NCBI GenBank assembly: GCA_016280955.1
Contig: JAEEHV010000078.1
Coordinates: 1-63,103, forward strand
DNA from: Candidatus Gastranaerophilales bacterium
GTDB taxonomy: Bacteria > Cyanobacteriota > Vampirovibrionia > Gastranaerophilales > Gastranaerophilaceae
Reading direction: 5' to 3'
DNA: 63,103 bases
Positions 53,336 through 62,599 of the stretch are shown here, one piece after another; within the stretch, counting starts at the first letter, position 1, and each line of letters begins with the position of its first letter. The translations under genes and the position numbers were made by a program. The notes beneath the pieces are model-generated. The model did not search any database, was not told the origin of the DNA, and saw nothing but the letters and a program-made list of their open reading frames with translations.

Positions 53336-54193
53336 TCATTTACCGGTTGGCTTTACTGTATCCATCCAATCACCATAAAAATCAGACAATCTGTCATATT
53401 GATTATATTTACTATTTTCACCGAAGAAATTGTAATTTGTCAGTAATTTTTTAAATATAATATTATCAATCGTAAAAATCTTATGAGCAATAAGTTCTGA
53501 CAGTGTTTGATTATTTTTTTGTTTTTTTACATTATTATAATAAAAAAGGTTTGATGCAGTTTGATAATATCTCAAGTCATCAGACGTAAAATTAGCCTTT
53601 TTAGCAGCTATATCATCCAATCTTTCAATAACTTCTTCTGCTGTCGGTTTATGGTCAAAGTGTAATAATCCCATTATTTTTGGAGTATAATCATTATCTA
53701 CCCATTTATCAACCGCTTTGGCATTTGGTCTGACTGATTTATAGAAGTTTGAGCCATATCGGCTGATTTCATTACCTAATTGCGGATTAAGATCATTTTT
53801 TATCAACAAGTCACCTCTTTCCTCCAACAGAAGAAATAGCTGCTGTCTGTCCAATTCGTGTTGCATTAAGGCACTGGCGAGAAAAGTACCTTTTTTAGGG
53901 TACATACTGCTTATCAGAGAGTTAATCGCACTTTTTTCCTGTTCATTCTTTGCAAATTTTCTGAAAGTATTATCTATTCTTGAATTGTGTATAGTTGGCA
54001 CAGATGCCTGATTCACCTCTTGCAAGTTCATAGCCTTCAGGGCTTCAGCGCCCGTTTTTGAAACAACTTCGGTTTGATTTGTTTGAGCATCCTTTTTAAC
54101 CGGATTTGTTGCATACATTGCCGTTGTAGTGGCTAAAAGTGCTGATATTACACTTGTTTTTACAAGTCCGTTAACTTTAAAAATTCCTGACAT
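53336..54193 (-). CDS. Unknown exported protein, 285 aa
   Basis: A signal-peptide-like N-terminus (hydrophobic about 11-28, Ala-rich, then NPVKKDA) precedes an all-helical body (about 60-285). Region about 170-215 (HFDHKPTAEEVIERLDDIAAKKANFTSDDLRYYQTASNLFYYN) recalls lytic or scaffold helices but matches nothing known. RBS AGGAGAG. Confidence 0.6.
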   Translation of the reverse strand: MSGIFKVNGLVKTSVISALLATTTAMYATNPVKKDAQTNQTEVVSKTGAEALKAMNLQEVNQASVPTIHNSRIDNTFRKFAKNEQEKSAINSLISSMYPKKGTFLASALMQHELDRQQLFLLLEERGDLLIKNDLNPQLGNEISRYGSNFYKSVRPNAKAVDKWVDNDYTPKIMGLLHFDHKPTAEEVIERLDDIAAKKANFTSDDLRYYQTASNLFYYNNVKKQKNNQTLSELIAHKIFTIDNIIFKKLLTNYNFFGENSKYNQYDRLSDFYGDWMDTVKPTGK

Positions 54194-54373
54194 AATCTCT
54201 CCTAAGATAATAATATGATATACATAAATATATCACATTATATATTATTTGTAAAATATTTTTATAAAATTCAACTATTTAGATAATAATTAACAAAAAT
54301 ATCTGCAATACAAACTAAAGTCACAGAAAAACATTCCTGACATTGTAATAAACCAGACAGTCACATATAATTA

Positions 54374-54925
54374 TTAGTGATATTTATTGTAAAGAAGTTT
54401 CATATCTTCATTTGTCAAATACTGCATAGAATCTAAATCGTAAGGATACATGATACTGTTATTGCTTGACGAATGTCCCAAACCAATTGCATGACCAGCT
54501 TCATGAAGCATTACACCATATATATGCTCTTTAGAGCGAGTTACAATTTTTCTTGAATAATGACTGCCGTTTCTTTCACTTACATACTCTTTGGTACCGA
54601 TAGTAACATAGGCTTTGTCATAAACACCGCCTCTGGTTGTCATAGTTGTACAACCGACAGCATTTACATCATTACATCCCGATACAAAATCAACAAATTC
54701 AACTATTATATTCGCATGCAGCGGAGAACCGACATATTTGAATCTCACAAGTGAATTTGATTTGACCTGCCAAGCATTAAATGCCTGTTTCATCAGCACA
54801 CTCATCTTACCGTATTCAGGTATATAAACATTAATCGGCAGTGATAACCATCTGTCACGTTCAGCTGCTATACATGAAATTGCCGTTATTATCATTATTG
54901 CAAATATTAAAACTATCTTCTTCAT
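54374..54925 (-). CDS. Exported matrixin-like zinc metalloprotease
   Basis: 183 residues: signal peptide (1-20, ending SCIAA) and a compact metzincin domain with the zinc motif HEAGHAIGLGH (141-151) and Met-turn SIMYP (157-161). This is the M10 (matrixin) arrangement. No propeptide cysteine switch is seen, so activation is by another route or the enzyme is constitutive. It probably acts outside the inner membrane on proteins of the cell or host gut. Confidence 0.88.
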   Translation of the reverse strand: MKKIVLIFAIMIITAISCIAAERDRWLSLPINVYIPEYGKMSVLMKQAFNAWQVKSNSLVRFKYVGSPLHANIIVEFVDFVSGCNDVNAVGCTTMTTRGGVYDKAYVTIGTKEYVSERNGSHYSRKIVTRSKEHIYGVMLHEAGHAIGLGHSSSNNSIMYPYDLDSMQYLTNEDMKLLYNKYH

Positions 54926-55064
54926 AAACGGGGTTGCTCCTAAATTAATATATATTATATTTTAACATTATATTTAAAATTTTTCATCTTTTTAATGTTA
55001 CAAATATACATAATATATTTACAAAACACATGGCAAAAGTTAGAATTACAAAAAAGGAGTAAAT

Positions 55065-55394
55065 ATGATTGTTAAAAACATACAACCAACTGCACAAACA
55101 AGTTTTCGTGCTATATATTCCAATAATGATGTAAACGAATATTTTAGAAAACGTTTTGACTATAAAGATTTTACGGAGTTAAACAGACTTGTAGATGAAC
55201 ATGCTCAAAAAAAACCTGACATTTTTCTTCGAATGGACGGATATACGTTTAAAGCACATGTAGATAATAAAAGTTTTAAAGCAGGAATGTTCTGCTCACC
55301 GCTTAGAGCTATTAAGAAAGCAATAAGTTATGCTGAAAAAGTTAATGTACCGTGCATGGAAATCTTCCATAAAATGAGCAACAAAAGACATTAA
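55065..55394 (+). CDS. Unknown 109-aa protein with N-terminal TSFRA motif
   Basis: TSFRA lies at residues 12-16 of a polar N-terminus; the remaining residues (20-109) form a basic small domain with helices and HVDNKSFKAG. RBS AAAAGGAG. Convergent with flhB with a 4-base overlap of the 3' ends. No family recognised. Confidence 0.65.
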   Translation: MIVKNIQPTAQTSFRAIYSNNDVNEYFRKRFDYKDFTELNRLVDEHAQKKPDIFLRMDGYTFKAHVDNKSFKAGMFCSPLRAIKKAISYAEKVNVPCMEIFHKMSNKRH

Positions 55395-56476
55395 GAATTA
55401 TTTTCGTTTTTCTGCCGATATACATAGCCCAAAATTTCAGCTACGGCAACATACAAATCTGACGGAATCATACCGTCAACAGGAACTGTATTGTACAAAG
55501 CCCTGGCAACAGGTCTGTTTTCAACAATAGGAACATTATTTTGTTTTGCAATATCTCTTATTTGGAATGCAAGATAATCAATACCCTTTGCCGTAACAAT
55601 AGGTGCAGGAGCGACATTTTTATCATATTTAATTGCAACTGCATAATGCGTCGGGTTAGTAACGACAACATCAGATTTAGGAACTGAAGACATCATTCGC
55701 TGACGAGCCATCTGCATTTGAATAGACCTAATCCTTGCTTTAATCTTTGGATCCCCTTCGGTATCTTTATGCTCGTCTTTGACTTCCTGCTTTGTCATTT
55801 TTATTGATTTTTCATACTCATAGTTTTGATATTTTTTATCTATATATCCCAAAATTAACATTGCAAGGCACATATTGATAATCATATTTATAAGAATAGA
55901 TAAAATAATCTGTAAAGCTACCATCGGTTCAAGCCCGATAAGTCCCATCAAGTCTGCTCTTCTTGCATTAACGGCAGAATAACCGCAAGCAGCAACGACA
56001 ACTATTTTTAAAATTGATTTTGCAAATTCAACAAGAGTTCTTGGCTCCATAGGACTAAACATCTTCTTTGCATTATTTAACATTCGTTTGGGAGATAAAT
56101 TTTTGAAATCAATTTTAATTTTTTGTATCGAAAAAACAGGACCTACATCCATACGTATTATTGCAATAGTAGCAATTACCAGAAGGACAAAAAAGGGTAA
56201 AACAATAATCGCCAGACGTTGAAAGTAAGGCATCATAAGACCGAGAATATTTGTAGTATCAATATCCTGAACTTTCAGATTAGAAAATGTATCACGCATC
56301 ATTGACAGTATAGTCGCCCCCATATACTTCGACAGGACTGCAAGCAGTGCAATACCGGCAATCATAACCAAAGCCGAATCTAAATCCCTGCTTTTGGCAA
56401 CATTGCCTTTTTCGCGTTCCTTCTGCCTTCGCCGAGGGGTGGCTTCTTCGGTTCTTTCCGCTGCTTCATTACCCAT
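55391..56476 (-). CDS. flhB: Flagellar export protein FlhB
   Basis: 361 residues: ERTEEATPRRRQKEREKGNVAKSRD N-terminus, four membrane helices and a cytoplasmic domain with the self-cleavage motif NPTH (about 268-271). Controls the switch from rod-hook to filament export. Last gene of fliP-fliQ-fliR-flhB. Closer to typical flagellar FlhB than the copy at 2095. Confidence 0.94.
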   Translation of the reverse strand: MGNEAAERTEEATPRRRQKEREKGNVAKSRDLDSALVMIAGIALLAVLSKYMGATILSMMRDTFSNLKVQDIDTTNILGLMMPYFQRLAIIVLPFFVLLVIATIAIIRMDVGPVFSIQKIKIDFKNLSPKRMLNNAKKMFSPMEPRTLVEFAKSILKIVVVAACGYSAVNARRADLMGLIGLEPMVALQIILSILINMIINMCLAMLILGYIDKKYQNYEYEKSIKMTKQEVKDEHKDTEGDPKIKARIRSIQMQMARQRMMSSVPKSDVVVTNPTHYAVAIKYDKNVAPAPIVTAKGIDYLAFQIRDIAKQNNVPIVENRPVARALYNTVPVDGMIPSDLYVAVAEILGYVYRQKNENNS

Positions 56477-56517
56477 TTATTAAAATCCTTTTGATTTGTG
56501 AATAATATTATTATATA

Positions 56518-57297
56518 TCAAAATAACAGCATTAACTGTGTTAAAAATCTTTCAATCAAAACTGCAATATATTCTGACATTGGACGTAAAAATACCAGTG
56601 ATAAAAACAGACCGAGATATATTTTTAAAGGCATAGATACCATAAAAATATTCATCTGCGGCATCATTTTTGATGTAAAACCGAGCAGTACATCAGTAAT
56701 AAATAAGACTCCGAAAATCGGAAGTGCAATACCCAACCCTATATTAAATAACTGACCTGATATAATAATCAACTGATTAAACAACTCGGGAGAAAAATTA
56801 AATGTCAAACCGATAGGCAAAGATTTAAAACTGTTATATAATGCTGCAAACAACCATTGATGGGCACCTATTGCTAGGAATAGCATTGTTGCAAGATAAG
56901 TATATGCCTGGGTAATAATAGGAGAACTGCCGCCTGAAGCCGGATTTAATGCCTGAGAAGCAGAAAGCCCCATCTGTATCGCAAACATGTTTACACCCAA
57001 TTCAACCCCTACAAAAATTATATTAGCAATAAAGCCCATTGCATAACCGATAGCAAACTCTTTTAATAAAATTAATGCTAAAGAAGGCACTGCTGTGGGA
57101 GCAACAAAATTTGTGTTATATTGAACAATCGGAAACAGTATAAACGCAATTAATGCAGCAAGCCAGACTTTACCCTGCATTGGAATAGGATAAGTTGAAA
57201 AAAGGGGTGCGGAAGCAAATAATCCGCTTAAACGGGTTAATATCGCCATAAATAACAATATATTACTTACAGAAAATAAAACATCCAAATTAAACAT
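56518..57297 (-). CDS. fliR: Flagellar export protein FliR
   Basis: 259 residues with about six membrane helices. FliR features include RLSGLFASAPLFSTYPIPMQGKVWLA, ANIIFVGVELGVNMFAIQMGLSASQALNP and the ALPIFGVLFITDVLLGFTSKMMPQMNIF stretch. Part of the FliPQR export channel. Start overlaps the end of fliQ. Confidence 0.93.
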   Translation of the reverse strand: MFNLDVLFSVSNILLFMAILTRLSGLFASAPLFSTYPIPMQGKVWLAALIAFILFPIVQYNTNFVAPTAVPSLALILLKEFAIGYAMGFIANIIFVGVELGVNMFAIQMGLSASQALNPASGGSSPIITQAYTYLATMLFLAIGAHQWLFAALYNSFKSLPIGLTFNFSPELFNQLIIISGQLFNIGLGIALPIFGVLFITDVLLGFTSKMMPQMNIFMVSMPLKIYLGLFLSLVFLRPMSEYIAVLIERFLTQLMLLF

Positions 57298-57572
57298 TAT
57301 GCACCGCCGATTAACTGAGGAATCATATCCATAAACTCATTAGTTGTTGTTATGAATACACTGAACATCCATGGCAGTAAAAAAATCAAAAGAATAACGC
57401 AACCGACAATTTTTGGTACAAATGTCAGTGTAGATTCCTGAATCTGAGTTACCGTCTGGAATACACTTACCATCAAACCTAAAACAACACCGACAAGAAG
57501 TATAGGAACAGACATTTCCAGAGTTAATATAAACATTTTTTGTAATAATGTAATTACTATATCCTGATTCAT
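57297..57572 (-). CDS. fliQ: Flagellar export protein FliQ
   Basis: 91 residues, two membrane helices, with VGLMVSVFQTVTQIQESTLTFVPKIV as in the FliQ/SctS family. Export-channel component; coupled to fliR. Confidence 0.94.
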   Translation of the reverse strand: MNQDIVITLLQKMFILTLEMSVPILLVGVVLGLMVSVFQTVTQIQESTLTFVPKIVGCVILLIFLLPWMFSVFITTTNEFMDMIPQLIGGA

Positions 57573-57614
57573 TTTTCTCCCTTATTAAAAATTCAAAACG
57601 TATTTAACTGATTT

Positions 57615-58370
57615 TTAAGTTACAAAACTTTCGACAAGCGATTTTACAATCAAATACCATCCGTCAACCATAACAAACATAATCAGTTTAAACGGCAGTG
57701 CAATCATTGTAGGCGGCAGGAACATCATACCCATTGATACAAGGACTGACGAAACTACTATATCTATTACAAGGAAGGGCAAATATACAACAAAACCTAT
57801 TGTAAATGCCGTTTTTAACTCACTTAAAATAAATGATGGAAGCAATATGTACGTTGGCACATCCTCTTTTACTTTAGGTTTATCAATTTTTGCCATTCGT
57901 ACAAACAAAGCAAGTTCTTTCTCATGCGTTTGTTTAAACATAAAATCACGTATTGGCACTAAACCGCGATCCAAAGCAGCCTGTTGCGTAATTTCGTTCC
58001 TGAGATACGGCTGCAAAGCTGTATCGTTAATTTTATTAAATGTTGGTGCCATTATAAAAAAAGTAAGTATTAATGCAAGACTTGTAATTACCTGACTGGG
58101 CGGCAGGTTACCGGCTCCCAATGCCTGCCTTGTCAATGACAAAACAACAACGATACGAATAAAACAAGTTGCCATTATAAATATGCTGGGTGCAAGAGTT
58201 AATATGGTTAACCATACCAAAATCTGCAAAGCATTTGTAAAATCTTGCGGTGTATTTGCCTGTTGCAACCCTATATTTATATTCGGAAAAGTAAATGCTG
58301 CATTTGCAGGTGTTACACCGGCAAATAAAGCAATAAATAAACCGAATATAGTGTATTTTAATTTGTTCAT
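57615..58370 (-). CDS. fliP: Flagellar export protein FliP
   Basis: 251 residues with a cleavable signal peptide (1-25, typical of FliP), PSIFIMATCFIRIVVVLSLTRQALGAGNLPPSQV and the C-terminal PFLVIDIVVSSVLVSMGMMFLPPTMIALPFKLIMF. First gene of the operon. Pentameric core of the export gate. Confidence 0.95.
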   Translation of the reverse strand: MNKLKYTIFGLFIALFAGVTPANAAFTFPNINIGLQQANTPQDFTNALQILVWLTILTLAPSIFIMATCFIRIVVVLSLTRQALGAGNLPPSQVITSLALILTFFIMAPTFNKINDTALQPYLRNEITQQAALDRGLVPIRDFMFKQTHEKELALFVRMAKIDKPKVKEDVPTYILLPSFILSELKTAFTIGFVVYLPFLVIDIVVSSVLVSMGMMFLPPTMIALPFKLIMFVMVDGWYLIVKSLVESFVT

Positions 58371-58475
58371 AATTTCAATCCCTTAAAAGAGCCTGCACTC
58401 CCCCAAACTTTATACTATCAAATATCACATTGACATGGCAAATTGTTATGAATTTGTAAAGATTTGTAAGATATA

Positions 58476-60098
58476 TTAATCAGCTTTATTATCTGATGAT
58501 TCTTTTACTTTTTTATTAGCAGCCTTCTTTTCTAATTTCTCAGCCTTAACCTTTATTTTAGCCTGTTTCTTTTCTTCTTTTAATTGTGCTTTTTTATCGT
58601 TTTTTACCATTTTAATATTTTGTTTTTCTTCTTTTTTATGCATTTTTTCATCTTTTCGCTGCTGAATTTTTTTATCCTTATTTTGCTGTTTTAACTCTTT
58701 TTCTTCATATTTTGTTTGTTTTTTATCCATTTTGACCTGTTTTTTATATTCTCTTTTATCAATTCTTGCCTGAATTTTTTCTCCACGTTCAGCAGCTTTG
58801 AACTCTCTGTCTATTTCTTTTTGTACTCTGAGCTGTTCTTTTGCATCAAGTTTAGCCTGAATTTTATCCTCTTTGGCTTGTTGTTTCAGTTCTTTTTTAT
58901 TATTTTTAGCTTTAATTTTCGCCTCTTTCATTGCCTGCTTGTGCAATTTACGATTTTGTTTAACCTCTTGTTTTAATTGCTTTTTAGTTCTTGGTTTAGC
59001 ATAAAATTCATCTTTATTATTTTCTACTTTGTATTTTGCATCCTTAACTTTGCTTGTATCCGGAGATGTTTTAACCTCTTTTTCAGAAACTGCAGGAACA
59101 GGAGCCACAATACTTTTTTCTTCTTTTACGGGTTCTTCTTTCACAGATTCTTCCTTTGCAGCATCTTCTTTTACTGTATTTTCTTTCGCTGCAGATTCAT
59201 CATTTGCTACCTGCTCTTTTTCATTATTTTGAATATCGGTTTCAGATGCCTGTTCAAGCTTGATACCTTCATTTACATTATCGGAAACTATATCTTCATT
59301 AGCTTCTTTAAGTTCTGCAACAGCCGGTTCAGTTTTTGCATCTTTTGTTTCAGTTTCCTCTGCAACAGATTGCTCCGTAGTTTCAGACTTATCATTTTCT
59401 TCAGCTTTTTCATTTTGTACATCAGTTTGAACTGCTGTATCATCTGTTTTTGCCGGTTCTTGCAATTTATTTTCAGCAATATCACCAGTTTTAGGTTCAT
59501 TATCATTTTTTACAACATCTGCAGAACTAATACATTTATCAATATTCTCAGTGATAACAACCGGTATGTCAAAGTTTTTGACTTTCTTTATAATCTTCTT
59601 TCTGTTTTTTTCAAAATCTTTTTTAACTTCCTCTATCTGAGACATTGTAGTTGCCGAGTATCTTTTTGCATATTGTAAAGCAACAGAACCGCATTTTTTG
59701 GATTTTTTGTATTTAAAAACGTTAAATTCCAGAATAACAGGCACGTTTTTATCATTAATAATGATAAAATCAATCATTGCTGTATTTTTTTTGTCATCAA
59801 ATGTCAGAGAACTCGGACAATTCATTGATGAAAGGTATTCCTTAAATTCCTGAATTCTGTCAATTGGGGAATAAGCATTTGGGAAATGATGTACAGCCAC
59901 CATATCTGACCAGATATTATATGTTTCACCCAAACGATAATATTCATTTAAATAACCGCCAAAATCTTTATTTTTAACACTATATAAAAGGTGATATTTT
60001 TGCCCGTTAAAATTAATGGTATAATCTTTTGTTCCCTTTGCAAAAGATAATGACATACTCAAAAAATATACTAAAAATATAATTAAAATCTTTTTCAT
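58476..60098 (-). CDS. Exported protein with Lys/Glu-rich C-terminal half
   Basis: 540 residues starting at ATG 60098 after GGGGAGAG. Signal peptide (1-19), a folded N-terminal domain (about 22-190, with a Cys pair), an acidic repeat-rich linker (about 195-345), then a very long charged helix of KQ/KEKK-like repeats (about 350-540). No family for the folded domain. The basic tail could bind nucleic acid, peptidoglycan or an acidic surface. Confidence 0.7.
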   Translation of the reverse strand: MKKILIIFLVYFLSMSLSFAKGTKDYTINFNGQKYHLLYSVKNKDFGGYLNEYYRLGETYNIWSDMVAVHHFPNAYSPIDRIQEFKEYLSSMNCPSSLTFDDKKNTAMIDFIIINDKNVPVILEFNVFKYKKSKKCGSVALQYAKRYSATTMSQIEEVKKDFEKNRKKIIKKVKNFDIPVVITENIDKCISSADVVKNDNEPKTGDIAENKLQEPAKTDDTAVQTDVQNEKAEENDKSETTEQSVAEETETKDAKTEPAVAELKEANEDIVSDNVNEGIKLEQASETDIQNNEKEQVANDESAAKENTVKEDAAKEESVKEEPVKEEKSIVAPVPAVSEKEVKTSPDTSKVKDAKYKVENNKDEFYAKPRTKKQLKQEVKQNRKLHKQAMKEAKIKAKNNKKELKQQAKEDKIQAKLDAKEQLRVQKEIDREFKAAERGEKIQARIDKREYKKQVKMDKKQTKYEEKELKQQNKDKKIQQRKDEKMHKKEEKQNIKMVKNDKKAQLKEEKKQAKIKVKAEKLEKKAANKKVKESSDNKAD

Positions 60099-60151
60099 GC
60101 TATCTCTCCCCAATAAAAGAATAGCATATCCATAATTATTTGTACATCAAA

Positions 60152-60370
60152 CTAAACAGCAAAAGCACGAACCAGAAGTTCAGGATGTTCAGCAACAGCC
60201 GTAGAATAAATTATAAAGTCCGGCTGAGGTGCAAAATATTTTCGCATCGCAGAACGGTTTGTAATTTTTTCATTACAAACAAACGAATCCACAGTATCCT
60301 TCAAGTATCCCGCAAATATCCTTTGTTTCTGGGATAATTGGTAATCCTTTAAATTTTTGACGATATACAT
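60152..60370 (-). CDS. Unknown 72-aa protein
   Basis: Sequence reads as a plausible small soluble protein (YLKDTVDSFVCNEKI..FIIYSTAVAEHPELLVRAFAV) but has no recognisable RBS and no family. A real gene or the end of a decayed one. Confidence 0.45.
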   Translation of the reverse strand: MYIVKNLKDYQLSQKQRIFAGYLKDTVDSFVCNEKITNRSAMRKYFAPQPDFIIYSTAVAEHPELLVRAFAV

Positions 60371-60430
60371 ATATTAATATTATATATCATTTAAATATAC
60401 ATTTGTACATATAAGAAATAAATCTTTACA

Positions 60431-60468
60431 AAAAAATTTGCGGTAAAATCATTTACCGCAAATTTTTT
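60431..60468. terminator. Bidirectional terminator
   Basis: 17-bp stem with a TTTGCGGTAAA core and a 4-base loop, flanked by A6 and T6; serves the minus-strand gene at 60494. Confidence 0.85.
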
Positions 60469-60493
60469 AAATTTTATTAAATAGCTTTTTGAG

Positions 60494-61069
60494 CTATATT
60501 AAAATATCATCAAGGATTTCTTTATCGCCGTCTGCTATTTTAATTACTTTCTCATCCATTGCACTATCAAAATGGGACATATCCCTTCTATATCTTTCAG
60601 CAGTTTTTGCATTTAATTCAGCAATTTTTGCACAAAGAACCGCAAATTTTTCATTGCCTCTCGAAAGCAGCAATTTGGATTTTTGGCGATTTGCTGCACT
60701 CTTGCCTTCTAATTGCACAATGTCAGACAAATATCTTGAATCTTTTTTACGTTTTAGATTTTTTAAACTAAGATAATCAGCAATTTTGTATAATTTTTTA
60801 GCAATATCGGCATCAGATAATTGGTTTAAATAATTATCCAGTGAATGACTTACAAAAGTATCACTGCCAAATATTTTTAAAACATTTTTTTTATAAATAG
60901 GGTCATACTGTTCGGACATAAATAAATCTTTATTTTTTTTGCCGTTTGTCATCTCAGCATACAACTGCTGAATGTTTTTAAATCTTTCAGCTGCCTGGGG
61001 ATTTTTGAAAACAATATCAGTTTTTACTGTTGCTTTAAAATTAACATTTGAATTAATCTGATTTAACAC
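60494..61069 (-). CDS. Unknown 191-aa protein with N-terminal VNFKA motif
   Basis: VNFKA at residues 9-13 followed by a helical, basic body (about 20-191). No signal peptide and no known domain. RBS AAGGAA. Same N-terminal motif class as the proteins at 39373, 50068, 55065 and 1678. Confidence 0.65.
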   Translation of the reverse strand: MLNQINSNVNFKATVKTDIVFKNPQAAERFKNIQQLYAEMTNGKKNKDLFMSEQYDPIYKKNVLKIFGSDTFVSHSLDNYLNQLSDADIAKKLYKIADYLSLKNLKRKKDSRYLSDIVQLEGKSAANRQKSKLLLSRGNEKFAVLCAKIAELNAKTAERYRRDMSHFDSAMDEKVIKIADGDKEILDDILI

Positions 61070-61177
61070 TTCTTATTCCTTTCTTTTAATTGTATTTAGT
61101 TTAAAACTCATAAAAATATAATTTGTTAAGCGAAAATAAAATTGTTACATAAATTAACAACATAACTTGTTAAACTG

Positions 61178-61208
61178 AAAAACCGTCCGCATAAAATACA
61201 CGGACGGT
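61178..61208 (-). terminator. Intrinsic terminator after rplA
   Basis: On the minus strand: ACCGTCCG/CGGACGGT stem with a 11-base loop and then five Ts. Confidence 0.8.
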
Positions 61209-61245
61209 AAAAAAAAAGGCCGGTCATAAAAACCAGCCGTAAATA

Positions 61246-61971
61246 TCAACCAACAATTTCTTTAATCTCTGCCTGAAGGTTCTTCGCATCAATCTTTATG
61301 CTCGGTCCCATCGTTGTCGTCAAATAAATTGACTTGACGTATGTTCCTTTTGCTGCTGACGGCTTAGCCTTCAATATAGCTTCTACAAATGTACCGTAGT
61401 TTTTAACAAGGTCTTCATTTGAGAATTGAATTTTTCCTATCGGGCAGTGAATCATACCTTGCTTATCGGCACGAAATTCAACTTTACCTGCCTTAGCATC
61501 TTTAACTGCTTTTGCTATGTCAAGAGTAACAGTTCCTGTCTTAGGGTTCGGCATTAAGCCTTTTGGACCTAAAACACGACCTAACTTACCTAACATACCC
61601 ATGCAGTCAGGTGTTGCAATTAATGTATCAAATTCAAACCAACCGCCGGATATTTTATCAATAATATCTTCTGTTCCGTAGAAGTCAGCACCTGCGTCTT
61701 TTGCTTCATTAACCTTTGGTCCTTTAGCAATAACACAAACTCTTACTTCCTTACCCAAACCGGCAGGAAGAACTACTGTTGATCTGATTTGTTGTTCTGC
61801 ATGTTTTACATCAATACCTAATCTCATGTGACATTCAACAGTTTCGTTGAATTTTGCAACTTCTTTAGATATTTCCTGTAATTTTGTTAATGCTTCTTTA
61901 CCGCTTGTAGGCTGTTCAAAACCTTCGAGCATTTCCTGAAGCTTTTTTTGTTTTTTAGTTATTTTAGACAT
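61246..61971 (-). CDS. rplA: Ribosomal protein L1
   Basis: 241 residues; the L1 motifs [40 protein letters not shown] and the C-terminal [20 protein letters not shown] are present. Builds the L1 stalk and classically represses its own operon. Downstream of rplK with an 87-base leader. Confidence 0.96.
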   Translation of the reverse strand: MSKITKKQKKLQEMLEGFEQPTSGKEALTKLQEISKEVAKFNETVECHMRLGIDVKHAEQQIRSTVVLPAGLGKEVRVCVIAKGPKVNEAKDAGADFYGTEDIIDKISGGWFEFDTLIATPDCMGMLGKLGRVLGPKGLMPNPKTGTVTLDIAKAVKDAKAGKVEFRADKQGMIHCPIGKIQFSNEDLVKNYGTFVEAILKAKPSAAKGTYVKSIYLTTTMGPSIKIDAKNLQAEIKEIVG

Positions 61972-62055
61972 TTTAATTTTCCTTTCATGGTGTTAGCGGA
62001 CTGGGTATGTATTTTGGCATATTGCCTTTTTACCCGTTGGATGTCCTTCCATCTT
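61972..62055 (-). promoter_or_regulatory. Structured leader of rplA
   Basis: ATGG/CCAT arms (61987-61990, 62049-62052) enclose GGGTA/TACCC and GGCA/TGCC stems. It ends in CATGAAAGGA before the start. The order resembles the rplK leader, suggesting a ribosomal-protein leader, perhaps for L1 autoregulation. Confidence 0.4.
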
Positions 62056-62058
62056 ATA

Positions 62059-62487
62059 TTAATCTTCCTTAACAGTTACACCCATAGCTCTGCAAGAGCC
62101 TGCAATCATTTTAACCGCAGCATCCATTGTAGTTGCGTTTAAATCGTTCATTTTAATTTTAGCGATTTCTTCCAACTGAGCTCTGGTAATTTCAGCAACT
62201 TTTGTCTTATTAGGAACAGCTGAACCTTTTGGTATGTTCAAAGCTTTTTTAATAAGAACAGGTGCCGGAGGTGATTTTGTAACAAAAGTAAAACTTCTGT
62301 CTTCATATACATCAATAACAACAGGAATAATATAACCTGCCTGTGATTCTGTCTTAGCATTAAATTGCTTACAGAAATCCATGATGTTTACACCGTGTTG
62401 ACCTAAAGCAGGACCAACCGGAGGTGACGGATTTGCTTTTCCGGCTTCAATTTGAAGCTTGATTTTTCCTACTACTTTTTTTGCCAT
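62059..62487 (-). CDS. rplK: Ribosomal protein L11
   Basis: 142 residues: [34 protein letters not shown] is the L11 signature, with the C-terminal RNA-binding domain ([37 protein letters not shown]). Second gene of nusG-rplK-rplA. Confidence 0.97.
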   Translation of the reverse strand: MAKKVVGKIKLQIEAGKANPSPPVGPALGQHGVNIMDFCKQFNAKTESQAGYIIPVVIDVYEDRSFTFVTKSPPAPVLIKKALNIPKGSAVPNKTKVAEITRAQLEEIAKIKMNDLNATTMDAAVKMIAGSCRAMGVTVKED

Positions 62488-62532
62488 TTTTTTCTCCTTT
62501 CGTGGTACTAACGGGGGGCATCCCCTTCCACG
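62488..62532 (-). promoter_or_regulatory. Structured leader of rplK
   Basis: CGTGG/CCACG arms (62501-62505, 62528-62532) with GGAAGGGGAT between them, then CACGAAAGGAG. The closing pair differs from that of the rplA leader (G-C versus A-U), a compensatory change. Confidence 0.4.
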
Positions 62533-62540
62533 TTTATTAA

Positions 62541-62582
62541 TACTCTCCCTCTCACCGAGGAGAGGGTTGGGGTGAGGTGTTA
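62541..62582 (+). repeat. REP-like palindrome in the nusG-rplK gap
   Basis: CTCTCCCTCTC, short loop, GGAGAGGGTTGGGGTGAGG; same family as 42371 and 32941. Confidence 0.7.
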
Positions 62583-62599
62583 ACCACCACCCAAGCTAT

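Noticed and set aside
58716..59678. Long Phe-rich plus-strand frames opposite the Lys/Glu-rich gene
   Set aside because: They are the antisense of AAA/GAA-rich codons and have no RBS or plausible protein composition.
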